The translations under genes and the position numbers were made by a program. Below, piece after piece: positions 27,055 to 36,285 of a stretch of 54,179 nt of DNA. Each line of letters opens with the position of its first letter. The first letter of the stretch is position 1. The notes under the pieces are model-generated. The model was given only the letters and a program-made list of their open reading frames with translations. It made no database searches and was not told the DNA's origin. The stretch lies in the NCBI GenBank assembly GCA_028282195.1, contig JANQII010000205.1:1-54179 (forward strand), given 5' to 3'. The DNA is from Prolixibacteraceae bacterium. Lineage in GTDB: Bacteria > Bacteroidota > Bacteroidia > Bacteroidales > Prolixibacteraceae.

Positions 27055-30000
27055 ATGAACAAAGAAAAAATAATAGACAGCGCACAAAATATACAACGGA
27101 AATTCAGGCCTGTTTACTTAGCACTTCAGAATAAAACTACGGTTTATATTCTGACATTGATGCTGGTATTTTTTGGCCTCTTTTCCTACAACCAGATGCC
27201 GAGGGAATCATTCCCCGAAATTGTTATCCCAACCATTTTCGTACAAACTATTTATCCCGGTAACTCTCCGGTTGATATTGAAAACCTGATAACCCGTCCA
27301 ATTGAAAAGGAATTAAAAGGAATGGACGGCGTGAAAAAGATTTCATCAGCCTCTTTTCAGGATGTAAGTACAATTATCGTTGAATTTAATACAAACGTTG
27401 ATATTGACCAGGCTTTGCAGGATACAAAAGATAATGTTGACAAAGCCAACTCAGAACTTCCCGATGATTTACAAGATGACCCACTCGTTCTTGACCTGAA
27501 CTTCTCTGAATTTCCAATCCTGAATGTGAACATGTCAGGTGATTTCAGTATGAGGGAATTAAAAGAATATGCTGAAATTCTTCAAGATGAATTTGAAGGA
27601 TTAATGGAAATTTCAGAAGCTAAAATCAGGGGGATTGACGATAGAGAGATTCAGGTTAATGTTGATCCGTACAAAATGGAAGCCAGGGGAATAACCTATG
27701 AAGACCTGGCCTTTGCCCTGCAAGCCGAAAATGTTACAATCGGAGCCGGAGAATTTACAGCCGACAATACCAGGCGTGTAGTACGAACTGAGGCTGACTA
27801 TACCAGCATGCCACAAATCAGGAACACCATCATAAAACTGAATGAAGGGAAACCGGTTTATGTACGGGATGTTGCAGATGTTGTTGATGGATACAAAGAA
27901 CAATCAACCATATCAAGGCTTGATAATAAACCCGTTGTAAGCCTGGCTGTCATTAAAAAAAGTGGTGCCAATATTTTAGAAGCTACCGAAAAAATTAACC
28001 AAATAATTGAATACCAGCTTGAGCGTGGACGATTACCTAAGAATCTGGATATCATTATAACAGATGATATGTCAATTGATGTTGAAAATGAGATCGCAAC
28101 ATTGGAGAACAGTATCATCCTTGGCATGTTGCTTGTAATTTTCATCCTATTCCTGTTCCTCGGGTTCAGGAATGCCCTGTTCTCAGGTTTAGCTATTCCA
28201 ATGTCCATGTTCCTTTCGTTTGTCATTTTATCACAATCCGGCACAACACTAAACTCAATGGTTCTTTACGGTTTGATTCTTGCCCTGGGAATGCTGGTTG
28301 ATAATGCTATTGTTGTTGTAGAAAACGTTTATCGATTACACGGACTCGGATTTTCAACACTGAAAGCAACTAAAAAAGGGGTAAGTGAGATTGCATACCC
28401 AATCATTGCTTCAACACTTACCACATTAGCTGCATTCTTTCCGTTACTGATGTGGGAAGGAATAATTGGTGAGTTTATGAAGATTTTGCCAAAAACACTG
28501 ATTGTTGTTTTAGCTTCATCTCTTTTTGTGGCCCTAATCCTAAACCCGCCATTTCTTGCCCGGTTCATGAAAATTGATGATATCAGGCAAAAAGTTAATT
28601 GGAAAAAATCGTTTAAGAATGCTGGTATTTTGGCAGCAATTTCTATTGTTTTCTACCTGCCAAAAATTTATGTTATCGGAAACCTACTGGTTACAGTAGC
28701 CGCTTTAATGATATTGAACGTTTTGTTGTTCCGCCCATTGGCAAGGTGGTTTCAAACCCGTTTTTTGCTTTGGCTTGAGAACTTTTACGAATGGCAGCTT
28801 CGGGATGCACTTACCGGATGGAAACCTTATGCCTACTTTACTGGAACAGTTATTTTATTGATCTTCTCTATAGGGTTCTATTTTGCACGAGGGCCAAGCG
28901 TAGTCTTATTTCCTACAATTGATCCGAGAACAATTTTCGTAACGATGGAATTACCGCTTGGTACATCAATCGAAAAAACGGATGAAACTTCCAGGCAGGT
29001 TGAAGAAATCATTAATAATACAATTGCCCCTTATAAACACATTATCAAATCTGTAACAACAGCTGTTGGTAGTGGCAAAGGCAATATGTTTGAAAATGAA
29101 AAAAGCCCAAATAAATCGTTAACCTCAATTTCGTTTGTCGAATTCAAATTACGGGGCGACCTTAATACCACTGACATAATGCAGGAACTTTCTGCAAACT
29201 TTGAAGATTTTGTTGGGGCTAAAATCTTTGTTGAACGCGAAGACCAGGGACCACCGGTAGGGGCACCGATCAACATCGAAGTATCGGGCGATGATTTTGA
29301 ACAGCTCATTCGTATTACCGATGATTTCATGAGTATGATCAACGAAGACAACATTCCTGGAATTGATGAACTGAAACTGGATGTGAACATTCATCAACCT
29401 GAAATGCTGATTAAAGTTGACCGGGAAAAAGCCAGGCGTTATGAATTATCGACCAGCCAGATAGCTATGACCCTCCGTAACTCGCTTTATGGTTATGATG
29501 TTGGTGATTACAAAGACGGTGAAGATGAATATGATATTTTTATTCGTTTAAAGGAAGAATACCGAAACGATGTATCTACCTTGATGAACCAAAAAGTTCT
29601 TGTTGAAGGCAAAGAGATTCCTATTTCGTCGGTTGCCACTTATGAATACTCATCTACCTATGACAAAGTAAACCGTATTGAGTTTAAGCGTGTTCTTACC
29701 ATAAGTTCGAACGTACTTGAAGGATATAATGCGAATGAAATCAATGATCGTATACGGCAGATTTTAAGTAATTATAAAATGCCATTTGGCTATGAGTACG
29801 AGTTTACCGGCGAGCAGCAGGAACAAGATGAAAGTAGTGAGTTTTTATTCTTCGCACTACTTGTTGCCGTTGCTTTAATCAGCCTAATCATGATTACCCA
29901 GTTTAATTCGTTCATCCGCCCAATGATTATCATGGCAACAGTATTATTTAGTACCATTGGTGTATTTCTTGGCCTGGCGATCTTTAAAATGCAGTTTGTG

Positions 30001-30510
30001 ATCATCATGACAGGAATTGGTATTATTTCACTGGCCGGGATTGTTGTTAACAATGGTATTGTACTGATTGATTATATTGATCTGATGCGGAAACGTAAAC
30101 GTGAAGAACTTGGGCTTGGCGAGAAAGCATTTCTTTCTACAAAAGATGAAATCGACTGTTTGGTTCAAGCTGGTAAGACCAGGCTGCGCCCGGTACTTTT
30201 AACTGCTATTACTACAGTTTTGGGATTAATTCCTCTTGCAGTTGGACTGAATTTTGATTTTATCGCGCTTTACACACATTTTGAACCTGACTTCTCGTTG
30301 GGGGGAGAAAGCACAGCATGGTGGGGACCAATGTCGTGGACAGTAATTTTTGGCCTGTCTTTTGCGACTTTCTTAACCTTGCTTATTTCACCAGTGATGT
30401 ATTTGCTAACGATTAAAATCAACTATCGTATTAAAAAAATGCTGGGTGTTCTTCCTGAGGAAAACAAAGAAATCAAATTGGTTGAAGAAAATCTTTCAGA
30501 AGAAAGCTAG
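27055..30510 (+). CDS. RND family efflux permease (AcrB-like)
   Basis: An 1151-residue inner-membrane proton antiporter of the AcrB/HAE1 type. It has the first span and porter start (PRESFPEIVIPTIFVQTIYP), the proton-relay span LALGMLVDNAIVVVENVYR, the second porter half and the late GIVVNNGIVLIDYID span. Two features differ from AcrB: the aspartate pair of the proton relay is Asp416-Asn417, and the region between spans 6 and 7 (about residues 520-562) has two additional hydrophobic segments, which with other insertions explains a length about 100 residues above usual. Substrates may be drugs, bile-type compounds or lipids. It is the last gene of the tetR operon and ends at a strong terminator. 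Confidence 0.93.
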   Translation: MNKEKIIDSAQNIQRKFRPVYLALQNKTTVYILTLMLVFFGLFSYNQMPRESFPEIVIPTIFVQTIYPGNSPVDIENLITRPIEKELKGMDGVKKISSASFQDVSTIIVEFNTNVDIDQALQDTKDNVDKANSELPDDLQDDPLVLDLNFSEFPILNVNMSGDFSMRELKEYAEILQDEFEGLMEISEAKIRGIDDREIQVNVDPYKMEARGITYEDLAFALQAENVTIGAGEFTADNTRRVVRTEADYTSMPQIRNTIIKLNEGKPVYVRDVADVVDGYKEQSTISRLDNKPVVSLAVIKKSGANILEATEKINQIIEYQLERGRLPKNLDIIITDDMSIDVENEIATLENSIILGMLLVIFILFLFLGFRNALFSGLAIPMSMFLSFVILSQSGTTLNSMVLYGLILALGMLVDNAIVVVENVYRLHGLGFSTLKATKKGVSEIAYPIIASTLTTLAAFFPLLMWEGIIGEFMKILPKTLIVVLASSLFVALILNPPFLARFMKIDDIRQKVNWKKSFKNAGILAAISIVFYLPKIYVIGNLLVTVAALMILNVLLFRPLARWFQTRFLLWLENFYEWQLRDALTGWKPYAYFTGTVILLIFSIGFYFARGPSVVLFPTIDPRTIFVTMELPLGTSIEKTDETSRQVEEIINNTIAPYKHIIKSVTTAVGSGKGNMFENEKSPNKSLTSISFVEFKLRGDLNTTDIMQELSANFEDFVGAKIFVEREDQGPPVGAPINIEVSGDDFEQLIRITDDFMSMINEDNIPGIDELKLDVNIHQPEMLIKVDREKARRYELSTSQIAMTLRNSLYGYDVGDYKDGEDEYDIFIRLKEEYRNDVSTLMNQKVLVEGKEIPISSVATYEYSSTYDKVNRIEFKRVLTISSNVLEGYNANEINDRIRQILSNYKMPFGYEYEFTGEQQEQDESSEFLFFALLVAVALISLIMITQFNSFIRPMIIMATVLFSTIGVFLGLAIFKMQFVIIMTGIGIISLAGIVVNNGIVLIDYIDLMRKRKREELGLGEKAFLSTKDEIDCLVQAGKTRLRPVLLTAITTVLGLIPLAVGLNFDFIALYTHFEPDFSLGGESTAWWGPMSWTVIFGLSFATFLTLLISPVMYLLTIKINYRIKKMLGVLPEENKEIKLVEENLSEES

Positions 30511-30530
30511 AATATTGAATTTGAGTTAAG

Positions 30531-30560
30531 AAGGGTTGCTGTAATGGCAACCCTTTTTTT
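30531..30560 (+). terminator. Rho-independent terminator of the RND operon
   Basis: AAGGGTTGC (30531-30539) pairs with GCAACCCTT (30547-30555) and continues into seven T. It lies 21 nt after the permease stop. Confidence 0.9.
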
Positions 30561-30581
30561 CGAATTCTATTCGCCATAAGT

Positions 30582-30601
30582 AAGCGGTTTGGAAACCGCT
30601 T
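30582..30601 (-). repeat. Inverted repeat before the C_GCAxxG_C_C gene end
   Basis: AAGCGGTTT (30582-30590), two G, then AAACCGCTT (30593-30601). It sits just beyond the stop of the minus-strand gene and could end its transcript, but there is no T-run. Confidence 0.4.
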
Positions 30602-30609
30602 CACCCTAA

Positions 30610-31035
30610 TTAAAACTCCTCCTCCAAAATATCACATGCTGATCCTACAAAAGCAGGGCAAAACTTAGCAAATAGTTCTTCATATCTTGCTTTTTCCATC
30701 CCTTCTTCAGTAGAAATATCTACACCCATTAACTCTTTGCAAGTAAGGCTTCCGTGTTTTTGAATAAAGAGCTCATTAAATCTTTTAATTCTTGCTTTTG
30801 TTGCAACTTTAGCATCAGGCTCATTTACAACATGCCCATGTTTCATACCAATAACCATGTAAGCTCCGGTTACAGCACCACATGTTTCGGCACAAGCCAT
30901 TCCCCCACCAAAACCACTGGCAATTTTTAAGGCAACTTTTTCATCAATTTTTAAATCTTCAGCAAAACTTGAAAATACAGATTGTGAACAATTAAATGAC
31001 AGAAATTTTTCTACAGCAATAGTTGACTTCTTCAT
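30610..31035 (-). CDS. C_GCAxxG_C_C family putative redox protein
   Basis: A 141-residue protein with the spaced cysteines of the C_GCAxxG_C_C family. I count Cys16, Cys48 and Cys52 (in GGMACAETCGAVTGA), Cys99, Cys126 and Cys134. The family is thought to bind a metal or act in redox chemistry and is common in anaerobes; no reaction is established. There is no signal peptide, so it is cytoplasmic. It is transcribed alone, convergent with the RND operon. It fits an anaerobic or facultative host. Confidence 0.88.
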   Translation of the reverse strand: MKKSTIAVEKFLSFNCSQSVFSSFAEDLKIDEKVALKIASGFGGGMACAETCGAVTGAYMVIGMKHGHVVNEPDAKVATKARIKRFNELFIQKHGSLTCKELMGVDISTEEGMEKARYEELFAKFCPAFVGSACDILEEEF

Positions 31036-31255
31036 TATAAAATTTTTAACGGGTAAAATATTATATTCTCAATTAACGTTGAAAAAAAGCATAATATTAA
31101 ATTAAAGCTTATTTTTCGCAGAAAAAATTAGTTTGTCCGCAACCTTTTTTAACTGTCTTCATCTTTAAAATGAAAATCAATATGGGAATTGAAGCTTTGG
31201 CTTCATTATTTTAAAAAAATATACAATACAAATAACAAGTAACAATTTATATGAG

Positions 31256-31963
31256 ATGAAAACTATTACAAATTTAATTCTTGGAATCTTTATTATCACC
31301 CTAATTTCATGTGAAAGTGATGAAGCAGCTACTTCTGCTGTAGGTGACGCTTTCATAATTGCAAAAAAAACAGAACAAGACACGATTTATGGCTTATCCC
31401 TGCACGCGGTTTCCAATAAAAACTTCACAACGGTTTCTGCTTCACCTAAAGACGTAATAGATGTTGCATATGAACTTTCTGCCTTCAACGGGTTGCAGTA
31501 CAATTTTTTATATGAAACAGAAGAAAACAATTTTGGAACAAGCCTTCCACAAACCGGAGTGTATGAATTTTCAGCAAACATGGAGAATGGAGAAAATATT
31601 AAGTTTACGGACAATTTAACTGATGACATTATTTATCCACCTTTAATTACAGACTGCCAGTATGATGATACAAATGAAAACATTGAAATTGAATGGGAAG
31701 AAGATGACGATGTTGATGTTTACAATGTGAAAATCTATAAAACTGATGGAACAGCCGTTTTCATTGGTTCAGGGATCAACCCTGAGAATGACAATTATTC
31801 ATTGGATGTAACCACAACCGGATGGTTAAACAATTACACGCCTAATAACGGGGAAAGCTACACGGTAGAGCTAAATGCATATATGTACGAAGCCATCAAA
31901 GCCGATATGAACTTACAATGTATTTCTATGAGTACCCATACAGTAACCTGGGGTGCACAGTAA
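31256..31963 (+). CDS. Lipoprotein of unknown function
   Basis: A 235-residue precursor with a lipoprotein signal peptide and lipobox (LISC, lipidated Cys19). The mature protein is acidic with runs of Asp and Glu in the middle (EWEEDDDVDVYNVKIYKTDG), where the strand pattern recalls a fibronectin type III-like fold. I do not recognise the family. It is transcribed alone and ends at a clear hairpin. Location is probably the outer membrane or cell surface. Confidence 0.75.
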   Translation: MKTITNLILGIFIITLISCESDEAATSAVGDAFIIAKKTEQDTIYGLSLHAVSNKNFTTVSASPKDVIDVAYELSAFNGLQYNFLYETEENNFGTSLPQTGVYEFSANMENGENIKFTDNLTDDIIYPPLITDCQYDDTNENIEIEWEEDDDVDVYNVKIYKTDGTAVFIGSGINPENDNYSLDVTTTGWLNNYTPNNGESYTVELNAYMYEAIKADMNLQCISMSTHTVTWGAQ

Positions 31964-31985
31964 TATACAAATTATAATATTATCC

Positions 31986-32024
31986 AAAGGTCATCTGTAC
32001 ATTAACAGATGGCCTTTTATTTTG
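31986..32024 (+). terminator. Terminator after the lipoprotein gene
   Basis: AAAGGTCATCTGT pairs with ACAGATGGCCTTT with one mismatch, followed by a T-rich stretch (TTATTTT). Confidence 0.8.
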
Positions 32025-32031
32025 CTTCCGG

Positions 32032-32062
32032 TTGAATAATCGCCCCTGATTTTCTACTTTTG
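32032..32062 (+). promoter_or_regulatory. Promoter of prfB
   Basis: TTG (32032-32034), 20 bp, then TACTTTTG (32055-32062). The -7 matches TAnnTTTG exactly and lies 21 nt before the prfB start. Confidence 0.6.
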
Positions 32063-32083
32063 TCTTTAATAAAATTAGACGTT

Positions 32084-33173
32084 ATGATACAAAAGGAGCA
32101 GCTCAAAGAGCTTGCTGAGCGTCGGGATGCGCTGAGGAGGCATCTTTGACTATGATGCAAAAATTATTCAATTACAAGAAGAAGAATTAAAAACCCAAGA
32201 CCCCGAATTCTGGAATAATCCCAAGGAAGCAGAAAAGCAAATGAAAGCAATCCGCTCCATAAAAGTATGGACGGAAGCTTATAAAAAGGTTGATCAATCT
32301 GTAGAAGATTTAACTGTACTTTATGAGTTTTTTGAAGCTGATGAAGCAAGTGAAGAAGAGCTTGATGAGCAATATCAGCAATCCCTAACCCTGGTTGAAG
32401 AGCTTGAAGCAAAAAATATGCTTCGCAAAAAAGAAGATAAGCTCGGAGCAATCCTAAGAATTAATGCAGGTGCCGGAGGCACTGAAAGCAATGATTGGGC
32501 AGAAATGCTGATGCGGATGTATCTTCGTTGGGGTGAAAAAGAAGGCTTCAAAATAAAAGTTTCAGAATCACACGCAGGAGATGAAGTAGGAATTAAAAGC
32601 TGCACCATGGAGTTTGAAGGTGAATTTGCTTATGGTTATTTGAAAAGCGAAAACGGCGTTCACCGCCTTGTACGCCTTTCCCCTTTTAATGCTCAAAATA
32701 AACGAATGACTTCTTTCACATCCGTTTTTGTAGCTCCACTAATTGACGACTCCATTGAAATAGAGATAAATCCTTCTGATATTACATGGGATACCTTCCG
32801 TTCGGGAGGTGCCGGAGGGCAGAACGTGAATAAAGTAGAAACCGGAGTAAGATTACGACACGAACCAACTGGTATCATCATCGAAAATACAGAAAGCCGT
32901 TCTCAATTGGGTAATAAAGAAAATGCCATGCGATTACTGAAGTCGCAACTTTATGAATTGGAACTTCGCAAGCGACGTGAAGCAGAAATGCAGATTGAAT
33001 CGCAAAAGAAAAAAATTGAGTGGGGCTCACAAATCCGTTCTTATGTTCTTCAACCTTACAAAATGGTGAAGGATGTTCGCACCAGCTATGAAACCGGGAA
33101 TGTGCAAGCAGTTCTTGATGGTGAGATCGATGGTTTTATCAAAGCTTACTTAATGGAATTTGGTGGTGAATAA
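32084..33173 (+). CDS. prfB: Peptide chain release factor 2, made by programmed +1 frameshift
   Basis: Terminates translation at UGA and UAA. The gene is two overlapping frames: 32084-32146 encodes the first 21 residues ([20 protein letters not shown], then Leu) up to CTT TGA, and after skipping T at 32147 reading resumes at 32148 to the stop at 33173, giving 362 residues. The shift site is classical: AGGAGG (32135-32140), three bases, CTT TGA C. RF2 features follow: the stop-codon-reading SPF motif in [11 protein letters not shown] and the GGQ loop in [20 protein letters not shown]. Callers that ignore the shift would start at 32241 and lose 52 residues. Low RF2 lets the shift occur, so the protein controls its own level (known for the family). 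Confidence 0.97.
32135..32150 (+). promoter_or_regulatory. prfB +1 frameshift site
   Basis: AGGAGG CAT CTT TGA C: an internal Shine-Dalgarno-like hexamer three bases before the slippery CTT, then an in-frame TGA followed by C. This is the conserved RF2 autoregulatory arrangement. Confidence 0.95.
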
Positions 33174-33771
33174 AAAAGCTAAAATACGGGTTGCCAGGAT
33201 ATCTGATGCTCCTGAAATTCTTGAAATATACAAGCCATACATTCTTGATACCCCAATAACTTTTGAAGAAAACATTCCAACTATACCCGATTTCAAAACC
33301 CGGATTAAGAATATACTAAAAGACTGTCCTTATTTGGTTTGTGAGGTAGACAACAATATCGCAGGATATGCATATGCTTCTGATCATAGGAGCAGGGCTG
33401 CATACCGCTGGAATAAAGAAGTTTCAGTTTATGTTTCGCCAAAACATCAAAGAAAAAATATTGCCAGGGCTTTGTATACCAGCTTGTTTTCAATTTTAAA
33501 AGAACAAGGATTTGCAAACCTTCTTGCAGGCATTACCTTGCCTAACAATCCAAGCGTTTTATTACATGAAACATTTGGTTTTGTAAAATGTGCAGAATAC
33601 CATAATATTGGCCATAAAAATAATAAATGGCATTCTGTTGGTTGGTGGGAACTGTTCATTCAAAATGAAAAAGCAGGAACTCCAATAGAACCAATTCCAT
33701 TTAGTAACTTTATAAAAAAAACAGAGATAAAACCTTTTTTTAAAGAGGGGGAAAAGCTCTTAAAAATTTAA
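33166..33771 (+). CDS. GNAT family N-acetyltransferase (phosphinothricin acetyltransferase-like)
   Basis: A 201-residue acetyl-CoA-dependent transferase. It resembles the PAT/Bar subgroup: an opening [20 protein letters not shown], then TFEENIPT, then the acetyl-CoA-binding [20 protein letters not shown], and GWWELFIQ near the end. In this subgroup amines such as methionine derivatives or phosphinothricin are acetylated; the native substrate is unknown. No ATG is available: GTG at 33166 overlaps the prfB stop by 8 nt (GTGAATAA), with GTG 33163 and TTG 33160 as alternatives. The overlap suggests coupling to prfB translation. Confidence 0.87.
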   Translation: MNKKAKIRVARISDAPEILEIYKPYILDTPITFEENIPTIPDFKTRIKNILKDCPYLVCEVDNNIAGYAYASDHRSRAAYRWNKEVSVYVSPKHQRKNIARALYTSLFSILKEQGFANLLAGITLPNNPSVLLHETFGFVKCAEYHNIGHKNNKWHSVGWWELFIQNEKAGTPIEPIPFSNFIKKTEIKPFFKEGEKLLKI

Positions 33772-33826
33772 TCCAATCCTATAAACAATTTCACAAAAAA
33801 ATGCCTTATCTCTAAAAAGCATTACC

Positions 33827-36223
33827 ATGAAGAAAATCAACCGCTACATCAATCGGGAAATAAGCTGGCTGTCATTTAATGAACGAGTCCTTCAGGAAGC
33901 TGAAGATCCCAATGTCCCCTTGTTCGAAAGGCTCCGTTTTATCGGTATATTTTCAAATAACCTCGATGAATTCTTCAGGGTTAGGGTGGCATCTGTCCGC
34001 AGGATGGTTGATTTAAGGGAAGATGACGAACTAATTGGGGACATTAAGCCGGAAGCCTTGCTCGATGAGATCATGCGCATTGTTAAGCAGCACCAGTCAA
34101 AATCTCAGCAAATTTTCAGGAACATTACTGCTGAGATGAAAAAGCAAAACATGTCCATCATTAATGAAAAAGAACTGACCGATGAGCAGGGCATGCATGT
34201 GAAGGAATATTTTCACGATAAGGTATTAACCAACCTGGTGCCAATTATGCTTGGTAAAAATAAAAAGTTCCCGTATTTGAGGGATCGTTCAGTTTACCTG
34301 GCAGTAAAACTTAGCAGAAAAAATAAACTTGAAAAGTTTGCTTATGCTTTAATCCGTATTCCTAGTTTGTCCTTATCACGTTTCTTTGTTCTTCCTGAAA
34401 AAGACGGTAAAAAATATGTCATCCTGCTGGATGATATCATTCGCTATTGCCTTCCGGATATATTCCCATTGTTTAATTACGATATTTTTGAAGCTTATAC
34501 CATCAAAGTTACACGCGATGCTCAATTAGACATTGATGATGATATTTCAAAAAGTTTTATAGAAAAGATGGAACTGAGCCTGAAAAAGAGGAAAACAGGA
34601 ACACCGGTTAGATTGATCCATGATCGTGAGATTGATGAGGCTTTGTTTCAGTTTATTATTAAAAAGATGAAACTTGGAAACGATAACCTTGTTCCGGGAG
34701 GCAGATATCACAACCACAAAGACTTTATGAACTTCCCCGAAATTGGGGAACCGCAACATTATTATAAACGCTTAACCCCCATTCGTCATAAAGATCTTAA
34801 AACAAACGAAAGTATATTGAAGGTAATGAGGCGCAAGGACATCATGCTTCATTTTCCTTATCAACCTTTTAATCATTTCATTGATTTGCTTAGAGAAGCT
34901 GCAATTGATCCCAAAGTTCAGGAGATTGGTATAACTATTTATCGTGTTGCCGACAACTCAAAGGTTGTTAATGCACTACTAAATGCTATTCGAAACGGGA
35001 AAAAAGTTACGGTTGTTATTGAATTGCAAGCTCGTTTTGACGAGGAGGCCAACATCTTCTGGTCAAACAAATTACAGGAAGAAGGAGCCCAGGTTATTAA
35101 TGGTATCTCAGGCCTGAAGATACATAGTAAATTAGCCTGGATCAAACGTAAAGAAAAAGATGGGTTCAGGAATTACGCTTATGTTGGAACCGGGAACTTC
35201 CATGAAGGGACTGCACGTGTTTATGGTGATGATGGTTTACTAACTGCCGATCCAAACATTGGCGACGAAGTGGCTAAACTTTTCGGGTTTTTCAAGCAAA
35301 CCTACCGAAACAACGACTACAATCACCTGCTTGTAAGTCCATTTTACCTTCGAAGCACATTTACCAAATTGATCGATAACGAAATAAAGCTGGCGAAATC
35401 AGGACGTAAGGCCTATATGATTTTAAAGATGAACAGCCTGATTGACCCTGATATGATGGATAAGCTTTATGAAGCTGCAGAAGCTGGTGTAAATATTAAA
35501 TTGATTGTCAGGGGTATTTTTGGCATGTTCACTCAAATAAATTCTGTTCATGAAAACATTGAAGCAATAAGTATTGTTGATAAGTACCTTGAACACACAC
35601 GTATTTTCTTATTCGGAAACGATGGCGATGAAAAAATCTATATTGGATCGGCAGACTGGATGCCCCGCAACCTAAACAGAAGGATTGAAGTTGCATGTCC
35701 GATATACAATGAAGGAATTAAAAAAGAATTGATGGAAATGCTCAAACTTCAACTCAGGGATAATTCTAAATCACGAATCCTTGACAATGAGCTTTCCAAT
35801 CAATACAGCCGTCCGTCTTCTGAAATAAAATACAGAGCCCAGGAAGATTTTTATCAATTTATAAAAAATAAACACCAGGGAACTATGAAGATTTACCACA
35901 ACCCCCGATGTTCAAAAAGCCGCAATGGCATGTCGTTTATCGAAGACAAAGGCTTCAATGTTGAAATCAAAAACTACATGAATGAAGGCATAAGCACAGA
36001 CGAGATTCGTGAAATTGTTTCAAAAACCGGCCTTAGTCCGTTTGAATTGGTTCGTACCCATGAAGATTTATACAAGAAGGAGTACAAGGATAAAACCATC
36101 TCAGATAATGAGTGGATCAAAATTCTATCTGAAAACCCGAGATTATTAAAACGACCAATTGTAATCAATAACGATAAAGCAGTTTTTGCTCAACCTCCTG
36201 AGTTAATTGAAACGATTTTATAA
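33827..36223 (+). CDS. ppk1: Polyphosphate kinase 1 fused to an ArsC-like domain
   Basis: A 798-residue protein. Residues 1-686 are a full PPK1, which makes and breaks polyphosphate using ATP: the N-terminal NREISWLSFNERVLQEAED, the phosphorylated His433 in GLKIHSKLAW, and His590 in DKYLEHTRIFLF followed by GSADWMPRN. Residues 687-798 are a full ArsC/YfgD-type thioredoxin-fold domain that starts at its own Met (ATG 35885): MKIYHNPRCSKSRNGMSF with the redox Cys695, then LVRTHEDLYKKEYK and LLKRPIVI. There is no stop codon between them. PPK1 normally ends near 690 residues, so this is a fusion or a lost stop; the ArsC part might also be made separately from 35885. It lies after the GNAT gene and ends at a convergent hairpin. 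Confidence 0.93.
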   Translation: MKKINRYINREISWLSFNERVLQEAEDPNVPLFERLRFIGIFSNNLDEFFRVRVASVRRMVDLREDDELIGDIKPEALLDEIMRIVKQHQSKSQQIFRNITAEMKKQNMSIINEKELTDEQGMHVKEYFHDKVLTNLVPIMLGKNKKFPYLRDRSVYLAVKLSRKNKLEKFAYALIRIPSLSLSRFFVLPEKDGKKYVILLDDIIRYCLPDIFPLFNYDIFEAYTIKVTRDAQLDIDDDISKSFIEKMELSLKKRKTGTPVRLIHDREIDEALFQFIIKKMKLGNDNLVPGGRYHNHKDFMNFPEIGEPQHYYKRLTPIRHKDLKTNESILKVMRRKDIMLHFPYQPFNHFIDLLREAAIDPKVQEIGITIYRVADNSKVVNALLNAIRNGKKVTVVIELQARFDEEANIFWSNKLQEEGAQVINGISGLKIHSKLAWIKRKEKDGFRNYAYVGTGNFHEGTARVYGDDGLLTADPNIGDEVAKLFGFFKQTYRNNDYNHLLVSPFYLRSTFTKLIDNEIKLAKSGRKAYMILKMNSLIDPDMMDKLYEAAEAGVNIKLIVRGIFGMFTQINSVHENIEAISIVDKYLEHTRIFLFGNDGDEKIYIGSADWMPRNLNRRIEVACPIYNEGIKKELMEMLKLQLRDNSKSRILDNELSNQYSRPSSEIKYRAQEDFYQFIKNKHQGTMKIYHNPRCSKSRNGMSFIEDKGFNVEIKNYMNEGISTDEIREIVSKTGLSPFELVRTHEDLYKKEYKDKTISDNEWIKILSENPRLLKRPIVINNDKAVFAQPPELIETIL

Positions 36224-36237
36224 ACTTATGAGGTGAT

Positions 36238-36276
36238 ATTACTGATAGCCTGACTTGGAGTCAGGCTATCAGTAAT
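36238..36276. terminator. Perfect 17-bp hairpin between convergent genes
   Basis: ATTACTGATAGCCTGAC (36238-36254) pairs exactly with 36260-36276 around TTGGA. It lies between the ppk1 stop and the convergent lipoprotein gene and could end both transcripts. Confidence 0.7.
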
Positions 36277-36285
36277 TAATATACA

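Noticed and set aside
32241-33173. prfB beginning at ATG 32241
   Set aside because: It would omit 52 residues and ignore the obvious CTT TGA C shift site with AGGAGG.
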